Positions 18,537 through 27,606 of a DNA stretch of 64,000 bases are shown here, piece after piece. This stretch comes from Chryseobacterium piscicola (GTDB lineage: Bacteria; Bacteroidota; Bacteroidia; Flavobacteriales; Weeksellaceae): contig NZ_FTOJ01000003.1 of the NCBI RefSeq assembly GCF_900156685.1, positions 248,001-312,000 on the forward strand, given 5' to 3'. Positions within the stretch are counted from its first letter, which is position 1. The number at the start of each line of letters is the position of its first letter. The notes under the pieces are model-generated. The model was given only the letters and a program-made list of their open reading frames with translations. It searched no databases and was not told the DNA's origin. Both the position numbers and the translations under genes were made by a program.

Positions 18537-18632
18537 GGCAAGTCCTAAACAACCAGCTCCTGAGAACCCTCCAGGGTGGGAACGCAGCAAAGGTAATTGG
18601 TCGTAGCGGTGTGATTTAGGTAGCTTGCCATT
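18537..18632 (+). ncRNA. ffs: Signal recognition particle RNA, small bacterial (4.5S) type
   Basis: The transcript begins GGCAAG and ends CTTGCC, which pair to close the hairpin. The apical domain carries the conserved asymmetric loops that bind Ffh: GGTGGGAACGCAGCAAAGGTA lies at about 18576-18595 with its TCC/GGA tetraloop partner region just before. The ~96-nt size is normal for the 4.5S type. The RNA binds Ffh to target nascent membrane and secreted proteins. A perfect promoter precedes it and a run of ten T follows the stem. Confidence 0.95.
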
Positions 18633-18697
18633 TTTTTTTTTATAAATTAAGAGATTAAGATGATTTTATTAAAATTACTTAATCTCTTAATTTTTTT
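18629..18697 (+). terminator. SRP RNA T-run and second hairpin
   Basis: Ten T follow the closing stem of the SRP RNA. Then TTAAGAGATTAAG (18647-18659) and its exact complement (18678-18690) form a 13-bp stem with a T7 tail. The second hairpin may back up termination and could also serve the convergent MBL gene. Confidence 0.7.
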
Positions 18698-19382
18698 ATA
18701 TACTGAAGCTTTCTCCCAATTGAGGTAAGACTAATTCAATATTTTTAGCAGCAAAATGTTTAGCTGCATCTTCGTGATTAATTTCTATTGCTGGGAAAGT
18801 ATCAAAATGACATCCTATAACTTTTGGAGTTTTCAATAATTCTGCTGCAGCAAATGAAGCATTTTTAGCACACATTGTATAATGACCACCGATTGGAAGA
18901 ATAGATAAGTCTAAATTGCCGTACAACGCAGGAAATAATTGCATATCTGCCATCACTCCCGTATCCCCAGCTAAATACACATTTTTACCTTCAGGAAGAC
19001 TGAAAATGTAACCTACAGGCACTCCACCATAGCTACCGTCTGGGAATGAACTTGTATGCTGTGCCGAAACCATGGAGATTGTTAAATCATCAATTTTCAT
19101 AGAACCTCCCAAGTTGATATCAGCAGTATTTTTTGCACTGTTAAAATAGCCACACACTTCCGGAACTGCAATTAGCATAGCGTCAGGATGATGTTCTAGT
19201 ACCTCTACTACATCAGCTATATGATCTCCGTGAGCATGAGTCAATAGGATATAATCAATTTTTTGTGCTGAGATTTGAAATCCAGATTCAGCCTTTTTGT
19301 AATTGTAAAAAGGGTCACACAAGATATTTTTCCCTTTATAAGTGAACAAAAAACAATTTTGTCCTAAGTATTGTATTTTCAT
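18696..19382 (-). CDS. UPF0173 metal-dependent hydrolase (metallo-beta-lactamase fold)
   Basis: The 228-aa protein has the MBL metal motif LTHAHGDHIAD (HxHxDH, ~48-58), and later AGDTGVM and GCHFDTFP supply the usual Asp and His ligands. Length and the GQNCFLFTYKGKNILCDPF start match the UPF0173/YtkL-UlaG-like group of uncharacterised hydrolases. The substrate is not known. It lies 21 bases downstream of menA on the same strand and is probably co-transcribed with it. Confidence 0.88.
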   Translation of the reverse strand: MKIQYLGQNCFLFTYKGKNILCDPFYNYKKAESGFQISAQKIDYILLTHAHGDHIADVVEVLEHHPDAMLIAVPEVCGYFNSAKNTADINLGGSMKIDDLTISMVSAQHTSSFPDGSYGGVPVGYIFSLPEGKNVYLAGDTGVMADMQLFPALYGNLDLSILPIGGHYTMCAKNASFAAAELLKTPKVIGCHFDTFPAIEINHEDAAKHFAAKNIELVLPQLGESFSI

Positions 19383-19403
19383 TTTTAAATTTATTAAACT
19401 TGT

Positions 19404-20336
19404 TTAATTGCCAAAATAATTTAATCCCAAAACAGTTAAAACTGCCATTACAAGCGTTAGAATTCCAACTTGTTTCAAAAAAGGATCTAGTTCTTTCGGT
19501 GTTTTTACAGACATGATTTGGCGCCTGATTTTCATCATAGGTAAAAGTAAAATCAGAACGATAAACACATAGTACTGTTGTGTCTGGAGGAATCCTTGCA
19601 GGCAAAGAAATACGAAAATTAAGATAATTGGCAGTTGAAGGAGTATAATTTCATAAATCATAGCATTTTTAAAACCAATTCTCAAAGCAAAGCTGTTTTT
19701 ACCTGATAATCTGTCGCTTTCTATGTCTCTCATATTATTCAGGTTTAATACCGCCATGCTCATCATTCCAACAGCTGCACCCGGAAGTAAGATATCCCAG
19801 CTAAAGGTTTTGGTAAATAGAAAATAACTTCCGCAAACTGAAACCAAACCGAAGAATATAAAAACGAATAGGTCACCAAGTCCCATATATCCGTAAGGCT
19901 TTTTACCCACAGTATATCCTATTGCAGCCAAAATACTTGCGACCCCCAAACCGATGAATAGGTAAAATTCATTCATGTATTTAGGGATAAATGCTAAATA
20001 TAAAAGCGCTACCGTAGCTACAAAAGATAAAATAGAAAATAAAATCACTGCATTTTTCATTTGTTTAGCTGTGATTTTTCCCGATGCAACCGCTCTTGTT
20101 TCTGCTTCGGTAGCCCTTTCTGCATCAGTACCTTTCACACCGTCACCGTAATCGTTGGCGTAGTTTGACAAGATTTGATAAAGTAAAGTTACCAGAAGTG
20201 CTAATGCAAATATTTTCCAATCCCAAATTTCTCCTTCGCTGTAAAGCCTCCATTTTGCGATGAAAGACCCCATGATAATTCCGCTCAAGGAAAGCGGTAA
20301 AGTTCTTAGCCTTGCGGCCTGTATCCAATCCTTCAT
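19404..20336 (-). CDS. menA: 1,4-dihydroxy-2-naphthoate polyprenyltransferase
   Basis: The 310-aa UbiA-family membrane enzyme has about eight to nine helices. The first Asp-rich site is NYANDYGDGVKGTD (N61-D62...D65...D71), the signature that sets MenA apart from other UbiA enzymes; the second is NNMRDIESDRLSGK. It attaches the polyprenyl chain to 1,4-dihydroxy-2-naphthoate to make demethylmenaquinone. It lies 87 bases downstream of menB, with short tandem repeats in the gap. Menaquinone is the usual respiratory quinone of flavobacteria. Confidence 0.95.
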   Translation of the reverse strand: MKDWIQAARLRTLPLSLSGIIMGSFIAKWRLYSEGEIWDWKIFALALLVTLLYQILSNYANDYGDGVKGTDAERATEAETRAVASGKITAKQMKNAVILFSILSFVATVALLYLAFIPKYMNEFYLFIGLGVASILAAIGYTVGKKPYGYMGLGDLFVFIFFGLVSVCGSYFLFTKTFSWDILLPGAAVGMMSMAVLNLNNMRDIESDRLSGKNSFALRIGFKNAMIYEIILLQLPIILIFVFLCLQGFLQTQQYYVFIVLILLLPMMKIRRQIMSVKTPKELDPFLKQVGILTLVMAVLTVLGLNYFGN

Positions 20337-20342
20337 AATTTT

Positions 20343-20377
20343 TTAGATGTTAGATGCTAGATGTTAGGTGTTAGTGA
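20343..20377. repeat. 7-bp tandem repeats between menB and menA
   Basis: Five near-identical heptamers: TTAGATG, TTAGATG, CTAGATG, TTAGGTG, TTAGTGA. They sit in the 87-base gap between two genes of one pathway. Confidence 0.75.
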
Positions 20378-20423
20378 ATTGAATTATTAATTATAATTTC
20401 TAACCTCTAAAAACTAATTTCTA

Positions 20424-21260
20424 TTAAGATATCCACTGATCTTTTCCGAAATCTGGCTTTCTTTTTTCTAGGAATGCGTTTCTACCCTCTTTGGCTTCTT
20501 CGGTCATATATGCCAAGCGGGTTGCTTCCCCTGCGAAAATCTGCTGCCCTACCATTCCGTCGTCTGTAAGATTCATTGCAAATTTCAGCATTCTTATAGA
20601 AGTAGGAGATTTAGCTAAAATTTCTTGTGCCCATTCGTAAGCGGTATCTTCCAGCTCGTCGTGAGGAATTACGGCATTTACCATTCCCATTTCCAATGCT
20701 TCCTGAGCAGAATAGTTTCTACCTAAAAAGAAAATTTCACGGGCTTTTTTCTGACCTACCATTTTTGCTAGATACGCAGAGCCGTAACCTCCATCAAAGC
20801 TAGTAACATCGGCATCTGTTTGTTTGAAAATTGCGTGCTCTTTGCTTGCTAGAGTTAAGTCGCAAACCACATGAAGTGAGTGGCCACCACCTACAGCCCA
20901 TCCAGGAACTACAGCAATTACAGCTTTTGGCATAAAACGGATCAAACGCTGAACCTCAAGAATATTTAAACGGTGTCTACCATCTTCACCAACGTAACCC
21001 TGTTGGCCTCTGGCTTTTTGATCTCCTCCGCTGCAGAAAGCCCAAACTCCGTCTTTTGAACTTGGTCCTTCGCCTGAAAGCAATACTACACCAATAGATG
21101 GATCTTCTGATGCATCATAAAAAGCATCATACAATTCTGAGGTTGTTTTGGGTCTAAATGCATTGCGGATATCCGGTCTATTGAAGGCAATTCTTGCCAC
21201 ACCGTTGCATTTTTTATAAGTAATATCGTCGTATTCTTTAACAGTTTTCCACTCAATCAT
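20424..21260 (-). CDS. menB: 1,4-dihydroxy-2-naphthoyl-CoA synthase
   Basis: The 278-aa crotonase-fold enzyme carries the MenB signatures FCSGGDQKARGQQGYVG (~76-92), PGWAVGGGHSLHVVCD (~118-133) and QTDADVTSFDGGYGSAYLAK (~147-166). It ends in a MenB-type C-terminus (AFLEKRKPDFGKDQW). It closes the second ring of the naphthoquinone by converting o-succinylbenzoyl-CoA. It precedes menA on the same strand. A TATCTTTG box lies 17 bases before the start. Confidence 0.96.
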   Translation of the reverse strand: MIEWKTVKEYDDITYKKCNGVARIAFNRPDIRNAFRPKTTSELYDAFYDASEDPSIGVVLLSGEGPSSKDGVWAFCSGGDQKARGQQGYVGEDGRHRLNILEVQRLIRFMPKAVIAVVPGWAVGGGHSLHVVCDLTLASKEHAIFKQTDADVTSFDGGYGSAYLAKMVGQKKAREIFFLGRNYSAQEALEMGMVNAVIPHDELEDTAYEWAQEILAKSPTSIRMLKFAMNLTDDGMVGQQIFAGEATRLAYMTEEAKEGRNAFLEKRKPDFGKDQWIS

Positions 21261-21277
21261 TTTATAATAATTTTGCC

Positions 21278-21285
21278 CAAAGATA
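21278..21285 (-). promoter_or_regulatory. Putative -7 box of menB
   Basis: TATCTTTG on the minus strand matches TAnnTTTG, 17 bases before the ATG. No clear -33 TTG. Confidence 0.5.
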
Positions 21286-21834
21286 AGGATTTAGAGAAGA
21301 ATTTTCCTTGTAAATTTTATGATAATCGTTTGGAATTTATCGGAATTTTTAATTAAAAAAAATAGATTGTTTTGCCAAATTTATCAATTATGAGATTTAA
21401 ATAGATAAGTTTCGGTTAAGTTAATAATATGAATATTTTTTAAGCCAACAGCTTTTAAATTACTTGAAAATTTAGTCACGAATGTTTGTTCTGATGAGCA
21501 TAGATTCCTCTTAAATTACCATTAAAAGGAATTTTATTATTAATCATGTCCATCTGAAAAGAATTTGTAATTCTAATAATTTATTTAATAACTATTGGCA
21601 AAATAAACACTGCTCTGGAGAAGATATTTTGAATTCTTTAGACCTTTTACTTAATTTTTTTTAAGCTTTACAAAATTTCTTACAAATTCGGAACGTGAAA
21701 TTTGAGCAAGGTTTACAATAGGGTATTCTTGTGAAAATCTATATCTCTGGTACTTTTATATTTATGAGCTAAAAGAAGCAGAAAAAAATAAGTTATTTTT
21801 TTTTTTTTTTTTTGAATCTCATTTTCAATCAATT

Positions 21835-21866
21835 AAAAAATCCCGAAACAAAAATGTCTCGGGATT
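21835..21866 (-). terminator. Terminator of the TPR-protein gene
   Basis: A 12-bp stem with one G-T pair (21839-21850 with 21855-21866), a 4-base loop, and a T-run on the minus strand. Confidence 0.85.
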
Positions 21867-21886
21867 TTATATCAATAGAAATAAAA

Positions 21887-22918
21887 TTATTTCGTTTGCT
21901 TTGCTTCTAGTTCAGCTAGTTTTGTTTTGAGAGCGGCAGCTTTCTCAGTGTTTTTTGTAACGGTATAAATATCTTTCAACGTAGAAACTGCGTCAATATT
22001 TTCTGGTTGCAATTTGTACCAATTTTCTGCATAAGGTAATGCTTTAGCAAAACGAGCTCTTCTTTGTTCAATGAGTTTCATTCCTTCAGTCTTATTGGTT
22101 CTGTTGGTTTCATTGATTTTTTTTACAGCAGCATCTTCATCTCCAATTACTGCGTAGACAAGATTCATGTGTGCATTAGAAAAACCAGGTTTCAACTCAA
22201 TTGCTTTCTTGAAAGATGCTTCAGCTTCTGCTGCATTTGCCGTATTTTTAGACTGAAGAACTCCTAGGTTATACCAGTTTTCAGCATTATTAGGATCTTT
22301 TGCTAACTGCTCTTTGATAACATTTGCAAATTTATCATTGTTTCCTGAAGCATAATATGCCGTGCCTTGAAAATCTTTTAATTTTTCATTGTTAGGAAAC
22401 TTAGCCAAGCCTTTTTCTATTAGTTCAATTGCTTTGTCGTTTTGTTTTGAATTGAGGTAAAGAGTAGCCAAAGTCTCATACAATTCTTGTTCTAAAGAAG
22501 GTGTTTTCTCTTCCTTAAAATTTGTAAAGTCTTTTGATTTACCTTTCAAAGTTTCCCACATTTTTTTATCAAAAGATTCCACTTTACCTTGTTTATCCGT
22601 AGCAGTATAACTTGTTTGAACTCCCGTGTAACCACTACTAATTAACTCTTCAAATATTTTTGTAGCATCTGGGATGTTATTGTTTAGAGCATAGCTTAAT
22701 GCTGCGTTGTATTTAAAGGTTTCATCAGTAGCACCATTTGCTTTTAAAATTTCATAGGCTTCTAAAAATTTTGGTGCAGCAACTGCATAGTTTTTTGTAT
22801 TATATGCATCTAATGCAGCTTTGTTTGCAAGTTCAAACTTTGCGTTAGCATCTTTATCTTTTTGAGCAAATGTAAACGAAGATGCTAAGATTGCTATTCC
22901 TAAAATCAGCTTTTTCAT
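21887..22918 (-). CDS. Secreted TPR-repeat protein
   Basis: The 343-aa product has a signal peptide (MKKLILGIAILASSFTFA, cut before QKDKD). TPR-like repeats follow; the clearest are ALDAYNTKNYAVAAPKFLEA (~35), LYLNSKQNDKAIELIEKGLAKFP (~152), and NWYNLGVLQSKNTANAAEAEASFKKAIELKP (~217-247, given here in parts). The C-terminus is a charged, Ala/Lys-rich helix. TPR scaffolds mediate protein contacts; the partner is unknown and the protein is presumably periplasmic. It lies 102 bases downstream of gyrA with its own terminator; no functional tie to gyrase is implied. Confidence 0.85.
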   Translation of the reverse strand: MKKLILGIAILASSFTFAQKDKDANAKFELANKAALDAYNTKNYAVAAPKFLEAYEILKANGATDETFKYNAALSYALNNNIPDATKIFEELISSGYTGVQTSYTATDKQGKVESFDKKMWETLKGKSKDFTNFKEEKTPSLEQELYETLATLYLNSKQNDKAIELIEKGLAKFPNNEKLKDFQGTAYYASGNNDKFANVIKEQLAKDPNNAENWYNLGVLQSKNTANAAEAEASFKKAIELKPGFSNAHMNLVYAVIGDEDAAVKKINETNRTNKTEGMKLIEQRRARFAKALPYAENWYKLQPENIDAVSTLKDIYTVTKNTEKAAALKTKLAELEAKQTK

Positions 22919-23020
22919 ATGGAATTATTTATTGGTTTTTATTGTTATATGGAATCGCTAACTAAATCGGTGTTTGTTTTTGCGAATCATAGCGATTTCA
23001 TATTATTTTTATTTAAAAAT

Positions 23021-25606
23021 TTATTCTTCAGAATCAGAGTTTTCAGTTTCGCTTTCTGGGTTTTCGTTTTCCGGAAGGATTTCTGCGGTACTTTCTTGGT
23101 TATCTGTTACAATTTCGTTTTCTCCTTCTAATTCTTCAATATCGTCTTCAACATCCTTATCCATCGCAACTTTTGCAATAGCGGCGATTTCGTCGTTTTT
23201 CTTCAGGTTGATCATTTTTACACCTTGGGTATTTCTACCCATCACTCTCATCTCATCCATTCCCATTCTTATGGCAACACCAGATTTGTTGATAATCATT
23301 AATCCGTCTTCATCTGTAACATTCTGGATAGCAATAAGATCTCCTGTTTTTTCTGTGATGTTTAATGTGATTACCCCTTTTCCGCCTCTGTTGGTTTCTC
23401 TGTAATCTAAAACTGCTGTTCTTTTTCCGTATCCTTTTTCAGAAACTACCAAAACAGTTTCGTTCTCAAGATCGTTGGCAACAATCATACCGATTACTTC
23501 GTCATTTTCTTCCAAAGTAATTCCACGTACACCAATGGAGCTTCTTCCTACTTCTCTTACTTTTTCTTCTGGGAAACGGATACATTTACCATTTTTGGTA
23601 GCAATCATGATTTGAGATGTTCCGTTTGTTAAATAAGCACCTAAGAGTTGGTCATTATCTCTTATTTCTATAGCGTTTACTCCGTTTACTCTTGGTCTAG
23701 AATAAGCTTCCAATGAGGTTTTTTTGATGGTTCCGTTTTTCGTTACCATTACCACGCTCATTTGATTAACGTATTCTGAATCTTTAAGATTATTGGTTCT
23801 GATATAGGCTTTAATTTTATCGTCTGGTTCTATATTAATAAGGTTCTGTACCGCTCTTCCTTTGGATATTTTTGAACCTTCAGGTATTTCAAATACTCTT
23901 AGCCAATAACATCTTCCTTTTTCTGTAAAGAACAACATGTATTGGTGGTTGGTTGCTGAAACAATGTACTCAAGGAAATCTGAGTCTCTTGTTGTAGCAG
24001 CTTTATTACCCACACCTCCTCTACTTTGAACTTTGTATTCTGAGAGTAAAGTTCTTTTTACATATCCTGCATGCGAAATGGTAAGAACTACTTCTTCGTT
24101 TGGAATAATGTCTTCAATTGACATTTCACCTCCAGAATAATCTATTTCTGTTCTTCTTTCGTCGCCGTATTTTTCTTTAACTTCAATTAATTCGTCTTTT
24201 ATGATTTGGAATCTTCTAGGTTCGTTTGCTAAAATATCTTCTAAATCAGCAATTTCTTTCATAATTGCGTCGTATTCATCACGAATTTTATCAAGTTCCA
24301 TACCCGTCAAACGAGCAAGACGTAAATCGAGAATGGCCTGAGCCTGAATATCCGAGAGTTCAAATTCTAAGATTAATCCCTCTTTCGCAGCCTGCGGATT
24401 TGCAGAATGACGAATGATAGAGATAGCTTTATCTAAAGAATCTTGAGTTCCAATCACCTTCATGAAGCCTTCTAAGATATGGGCTCTTTCCTTTGCTTTT
24501 CTAAGCTCGTATTGAGTTCTTCTTACAATTACTTCATGTCTGTGTTCCACAAAATGGTGGATGATATCTTTTACATTCAGTTGCTCTGGTCTGCCGTGTA
24601 CCAATGCGATATTGTTTACACTGAAAGAAGTTTGTAGCGAAGTATATTTATATAATAAATTTAAAACTACATTAGGAATCGCATCATTTTTCAGCTCATA
24701 AACTATACGAAGACCTCTTCTGTCAGACTCATCTCTGATTTCATAAATTCCGGGAATCTTCTCATCTTTTATCAACTCTGCAGTTCTGGCAATCATCTCT
24801 GCTTTGTTTACCTGATAAGGGATTTCGCTTACAATAATGGCATTTCTGTTGTGAACTTCTTCAAAGCTAACTTTTGCTCTCAAAACAACTCTACCCCTAC
24901 CTGTATGGAAAGCATCTCTTACGCCATCGTACCCATAAATAATTCCTCCTGTAGGAAAATCGGGAGCAATGATGTGTTGCATCAATTCATCAATGGTAAT
25001 TTCTTTATTATCGATGTAGGCACAAATTGCATTGATGGATTCTGTAAGGTTGTGTGGCGCCATATTGGTCGCCATACCTACTGCAATACCAGAAGTTCCG
25101 TTAACCAAAAGGTTCGGGATCTTTGAAGGCATTACGCTAGGTTCCGTTAAACTGTCGTCAAAGTTATTTTGAAAGTCTACCGTCTCCTTATCAAGATCTG
25201 ATAATATTTCGTCGGAAATTTTCTTTAATCTAGCCTCTGTGTAACGCATTGCTGCAGGCGGATCGCCGTCCATAGACCCAAAGTTACCCTGGCCGTCAAC
25301 TTGAGGATAACGAAGACTCCAATCCTGAGCCATTCTTACCATTGCATCGTAAACAGATGAGTCACCGTGAGGGTGATATTTACCTAATACGTCTCCAACG
25401 ATTCTGGCAGATTTTAAATATTTTCTATTCGAAAAAACTCCTAACCCATACATACCGTACAATACTCTTCTGTGAACAGGTTTTAAACCGTCTCGTACGT
25501 CCGGAAGTGCTCTTGAAACAATTACCGACATCGAATAATCGATGTATGATGACTTCATTTCATCAACGATGTTAATAGGAATCAGCCTTTCTCCTTCTCT
25601 TTGCAT
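23021..25606 (-). CDS. gyrA: DNA gyrase subunit A
   Basis: The 861-aa protein has the winged-helix catalytic core with the DNA-cleaving Y122 in [10 protein letters not shown]. In the quinolone-determining region [14 protein letters not shown]83 and D87 (E. coli numbering coincides) are the quinolone-sensitive residues. The C-terminal pinwheel holds a GyrA box in the form QSRGGVG rather than the E. coli QRRGGKG, and the protein ends in a ~45-residue Glu/Asp-rich tail. Together with GyrB (not here) it introduces negative supercoils. ParC lacks a GyrA box, which supports GyrA over topoisomerase IV. Confidence 0.96.
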   Translation of the reverse strand: MQREGERLIPINIVDEMKSSYIDYSMSVIVSRALPDVRDGLKPVHRRVLYGMYGLGVFSNRKYLKSARIVGDVLGKYHPHGDSSVYDAMVRMAQDWSLRYPQVDGQGNFGSMDGDPPAAMRYTEARLKKISDEILSDLDKETVDFQNNFDDSLTEPSVMPSKIPNLLVNGTSGIAVGMATNMAPHNLTESINAICAYIDNKEITIDELMQHIIAPDFPTGGIIYGYDGVRDAFHTGRGRVVLRAKVSFEEVHNRNAIIVSEIPYQVNKAEMIARTAELIKDEKIPGIYEIRDESDRRGLRIVYELKNDAIPNVVLNLLYKYTSLQTSFSVNNIALVHGRPEQLNVKDIIHHFVEHRHEVIVRRTQYELRKAKERAHILEGFMKVIGTQDSLDKAISIIRHSANPQAAKEGLILEFELSDIQAQAILDLRLARLTGMELDKIRDEYDAIMKEIADLEDILANEPRRFQIIKDELIEVKEKYGDERRTEIDYSGGEMSIEDIIPNEEVVLTISHAGYVKRTLLSEYKVQSRGGVGNKAATTRDSDFLEYIVSATNHQYMLFFTEKGRCYWLRVFEIPEGSKISKGRAVQNLINIEPDDKIKAYIRTNNLKDSEYVNQMSVVMVTKNGTIKKTSLEAYSRPRVNGVNAIEIRDNDQLLGAYLTNGTSQIMIATKNGKCIRFPEEKVREVGRSSIGVRGITLEENDEVIGMIVANDLENETVLVVSEKGYGKRTAVLDYRETNRGGKGVITLNITEKTGDLIAIQNVTDEDGLMIINKSGVAIRMGMDEMRVMGRNTQGVKMINLKKNDEIAAIAKVAMDKDVEDDIEELEGENEIVTDNQESTAEILPENENPESETENSDSEE

Positions 25607-25716
25607 ATAAAAGTTTATTATGATGATTATCAGAACGTTGTTTGTACGTCTGAAAATTATTTATTTGTGTTAAATTATAACGTGCTAATTTAAGAAAAAA
25701 ATACCGATTTTTGCAT

Positions 25717-25724
25717 TAGATTTG
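25717..25724 (+). promoter_or_regulatory. Putative -7 box of the DUF4286 gene
   Basis: TAGATTTG matches TAnnTTTG, 29 bases before the ATG at 25754. No TTG at the usual distance upstream. Confidence 0.35.
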
Positions 25725-25753
25725 CATCTAAAATATTAAATAAATCATAAAAC

Positions 25754-26068
25754 ATGAGTGTATTAAGCATTACCTTCCACTGTCCGAAAAATAACCTCGA
25801 AGTATGGGCTAAATATGTAGATGAAGAACTTTTTCTAATGACAGAAAACCTTTTGGATGTGAATAAATATATCCTTTCTGAAGTACAAAGTGACTATATT
25901 GAAGAAGGTAAAAACTATAATTTGCTTTTGATTTTTGATGACATCAATCTTCGTGAAGATTTTATAAAAAGTGAGTTAGAAAATATTGCTGAACGGATAG
26001 AGAAAAAATTTGGACAAGATATTATGATTTTCAATACGTTTTTGGATCCTATAAAAACGAGAATTTAA
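25754..26068 (+). CDS. DUF4286 family protein
   Basis: The 104-aa protein (MSVLSITFHCPKNNLEVWAK...) matches the small Bacteroidota DUF4286 family in length and pattern: an N-terminal beta strand, a VDEELFLMTENLLDVNKYIL helix, and a C-terminal IFNTFLDPIKTRI. There is no signal peptide, so it is probably cytoplasmic; function unknown. It is transcribed away from gyrA, and a bidirectional terminator separates it from the convergent His-rich gene. Confidence 0.8.
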   Translation: MSVLSITFHCPKNNLEVWAKYVDEELFLMTENLLDVNKYILSEVQSDYIEEGKNYNLLLIFDDINLREDFIKSELENIAERIEKKFGQDIMIFNTFLDPIKTRI

Positions 26069-26072
26069 AAAT

Positions 26073-26107
26073 AAAAACTGACTGCTAAAAAGAGCAGTCA
26101 GTTTTTT
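26073..26107. terminator. Bidirectional terminator
   Basis: A 10-bp stem ACTGACTGCT/AGCAGTCAGT (26077-26086, 26093-26102) flanked by A- and T-runs between convergent genes. Confidence 0.9.
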
Positions 26108-26109
26108 AC

Positions 26110-26397
26110 TTATCTGTGATTGATGATAATTACTGTTTTTCTTGGTGAGTAATGTCTCATTTTTCTATTATTCTGCTTATAAGCCAGCCTTGAAGGTCTG
26201 TGATGCGCTACAGATCCGTAGTAAAGATGTCTTTGTGGTTTTCTATAATGATGTGCTACTCTTTTGTGATGGTGTTTTACTGATTTGTAATAGTACTTTC
26301 GATCTTTATTGTGATGTCTTTGTGCATTTACAGTACTAAAACTTGCTGAAAAGATAAAAATCAGAAACATAGCTGTAATTTTCAACCAACTCTTCAT
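26110..26397 (-). CDS. Small secreted His/Arg/Lys/Tyr-rich protein
   Basis: A 25-residue signal peptide (MKSWLKITAMFLIFIFSASFSTVNA) precedes a ~70-residue mature chain that is very basic and has about 12 His (RHH, KHHHK, AHHY, QRH, AHH, MRH, NHR) and several Tyr clusters. I recognise no domain. Such composition could bind metal ions or acidic polymers, but that is inference. Its terminator is shared with the DUF4286 gene. Low-complexity short secreted proteins are often poorly conserved, so homologs may be hard to find. Confidence 0.65.
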   Translation of the reverse strand: MKSWLKITAMFLIFIFSASFSTVNAQRHHNKDRKYYYKSVKHHHKRVAHHYRKPQRHLYYGSVAHHRPSRLAYKQNNRKMRHYSPRKTVIIINHR

Positions 26398-26502
26398 AAT
26401 TCATTGTTTTAAAATTATTGATGTAAGTCTCCAATATAAATGCCAATCATAATTTAGGCTAAAAAATATAATAGTTTTTAAGGGTTTTTATGAATTTTTA
26501 TG

Positions 26503-26997
26503 CTAAAATATAGCTTCACTACGTCTTTCTAGCATCACAACATCTTTCCATTCTCCGTGTAGTTTTCCAAGTTTTTTTCTTGTCCCTACAATTCTAAATC
26601 CGAATTTCTGATGAAACTTTATCGAAATTTCGTTTTCCGGAAAGATATTTGCTTGCAAAGTCCAAAACCCATGTTCTTCACTGTCGGCGATTAATTTTTT
26701 GAGCAGCATAGATCCCAACCCCATTCCGTGATATTGGTTATCAAAATAAATACTAATCTCTGCAACCCCGCTGAAGCAGTCTCTTTTGCTTGTTGGTTTC
26801 AAAGCACACCATCCAATCACTTCACTTTTTTCGTTTTCCAAAATCCAGCGGCAATTGTTGAAAAACTCCATGTCCCAAGCTTCTTCTGTGGGAACAGTAG
26901 TTTCAAAAGTTACAATTTTACTATCTATTCCTTGCTGGAAAATTTCTAAGACCCTTTTCTCATCGCCGGGACGCATTTCTCGTAATTCGTAATACAT
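26503..26997 (-). CDS. GNAT N-acetyltransferase, phosphinothricin acetyltransferase-like
   Basis: The 164-aa protein follows the PAT/Bar layout: LREMRPGDEKRVLEIFQQGI, then FETTVPTEEAW, the EISIYFDNQYHGMGLGSMLL acetyl-CoA loop (Q/R-x-x-G-x-G/A type), and FHQKFGFRIVGTRKKLGK. PAT-like enzymes acetylate small amines such as methionine sulfone or phosphinothricin; the natural substrate here is unknown. It starts 3 bases after the DUF421 stop on the same strand, so the two are an operon. Confidence 0.85.
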   Translation of the reverse strand: MYYELREMRPGDEKRVLEIFQQGIDSKIVTFETTVPTEEAWDMEFFNNCRWILENEKSEVIGWCALKPTSKRDCFSGVAEISIYFDNQYHGMGLGSMLLKKLIADSEEHGFWTLQANIFPENEISIKFHQKFGFRIVGTRKKLGKLHGEWKDVVMLERRSEAIF

Positions 26998-27000
26998 TTT

Positions 27001-27513
27001 TTAAAGATATTTTCTTTTATTTTTTCTTTTAATCCTTGTATAATGGGTTTGATCTCTGGTTTTATCCATAGAAACTACACTGATATTACCATCAACTTCC
27101 AAAATAGAAAGTTTTACATTTTTTATGCCATCAACACCATGCTCTCTGATAGATTCTTCGAGTTCATCAACGCTTATTTTCACTCTGTTCAAAGCTGGTT
27201 CATCTATTTTGCCATCTCTAATCAAAATTACGGGATCTTCTTCCAAGAAGCTTTTAAATTTTGGATTTTTAAACATGATTCTTTTCAAAATAAAATTTGC
27301 TGCAAAAAGCACCAATGCTGCAATGATGCCACCTTGCAAAGATGTATCTGGGCCAACCATTGCGTTTTGAACAGCATTTGAAATGAGGAGAAGCAAAACC
27401 ACATCACCAGCATTGAGTTGTGAAAGCTGATTTTTTCCAAACACGCGAATAGCTACTACCATAAAAAGGTAAATGCATAGTGAGCGAAATACAACGTTTA
27501 CTATTTCTTCCAA
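27001..27513 (-). CDS. DUF421 / YetF-like membrane protein
   Basis: The 170-aa product has three N-terminal helices (about 8-24, 37-53 and 62-80), with the family motif RVFGKNQLSQLNAGDVVLL between. A cytosolic domain follows with FLEEDPVILIRDGKIDE and the NRVKISVDELEESIREHGV stretch. This is the DUF421/YetF family of unknown role. It is co-transcribed with the downstream acetyltransferase. A TAAATTTG box lies 19 bases before the start. Confidence 0.85.
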   Translation of the reverse strand: MEEIVNVVFRSLCIYLFMVVAIRVFGKNQLSQLNAGDVVLLLLISNAVQNAMVGPDTSLQGGIIAALVLFAANFILKRIMFKNPKFKSFLEEDPVILIRDGKIDEPALNRVKISVDELEESIREHGVDGIKNVKLSILEVDGNISVVSMDKTRDQTHYTRIKRKNKRKYL

Positions 27514-27532
27514 AATTGAGATTTAAAAAACT

Positions 27533-27540
27533 CAAATTTA
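27533..27540 (-). promoter_or_regulatory. Putative -7 box of the DUF421-GNAT operon
   Basis: TAAATTTG on the minus strand matches TAnnTTTG, 19 bases before the ATG. Confidence 0.4.
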
Positions 27541-27555
27541 ATGAATTGATGCCAA

Positions 27556-27582
27556 TAAAAAAACTGCCCGTGGAGGCAGTTT
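27556..27582 (-). terminator. Terminator of the TonB-C-like gene
   Basis: An 8-bp stem AAACTGCC/GGCAGTTT with a 6-base loop, followed by T on the minus strand. Confidence 0.8.
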
Positions 27583-27606
27583 GAAAAAAGTATAATGAGT
27601 TATTAT

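Larger units (their letters stand above)
21261..21886. other. 626-base gene-free region upstream of menB
   Basis: The largest gene-free stretch in the window. It holds the menB promoter at one end, an 18-base T homopolymer at 21796-21813 and a terminator at the other end. The longest plausible peptide is ~33 codons on the minus strand and has no support. I see no RNA fold or repeat family here. Confidence 0.5.

Noticed and set aside
21540..21640. Short ~33-codon frame in the gap upstream of menB
   Set aside because: No start with context, no family pattern; expected by chance in AT-rich DNA.
25607..25753. Imperfect inverted repeat (CAGACGT...ACGTTCTG) in the gyrA/DUF4286 gap
   Set aside because: The arms need a one-base bulge and no promoter is in register; too weak to call an operator.
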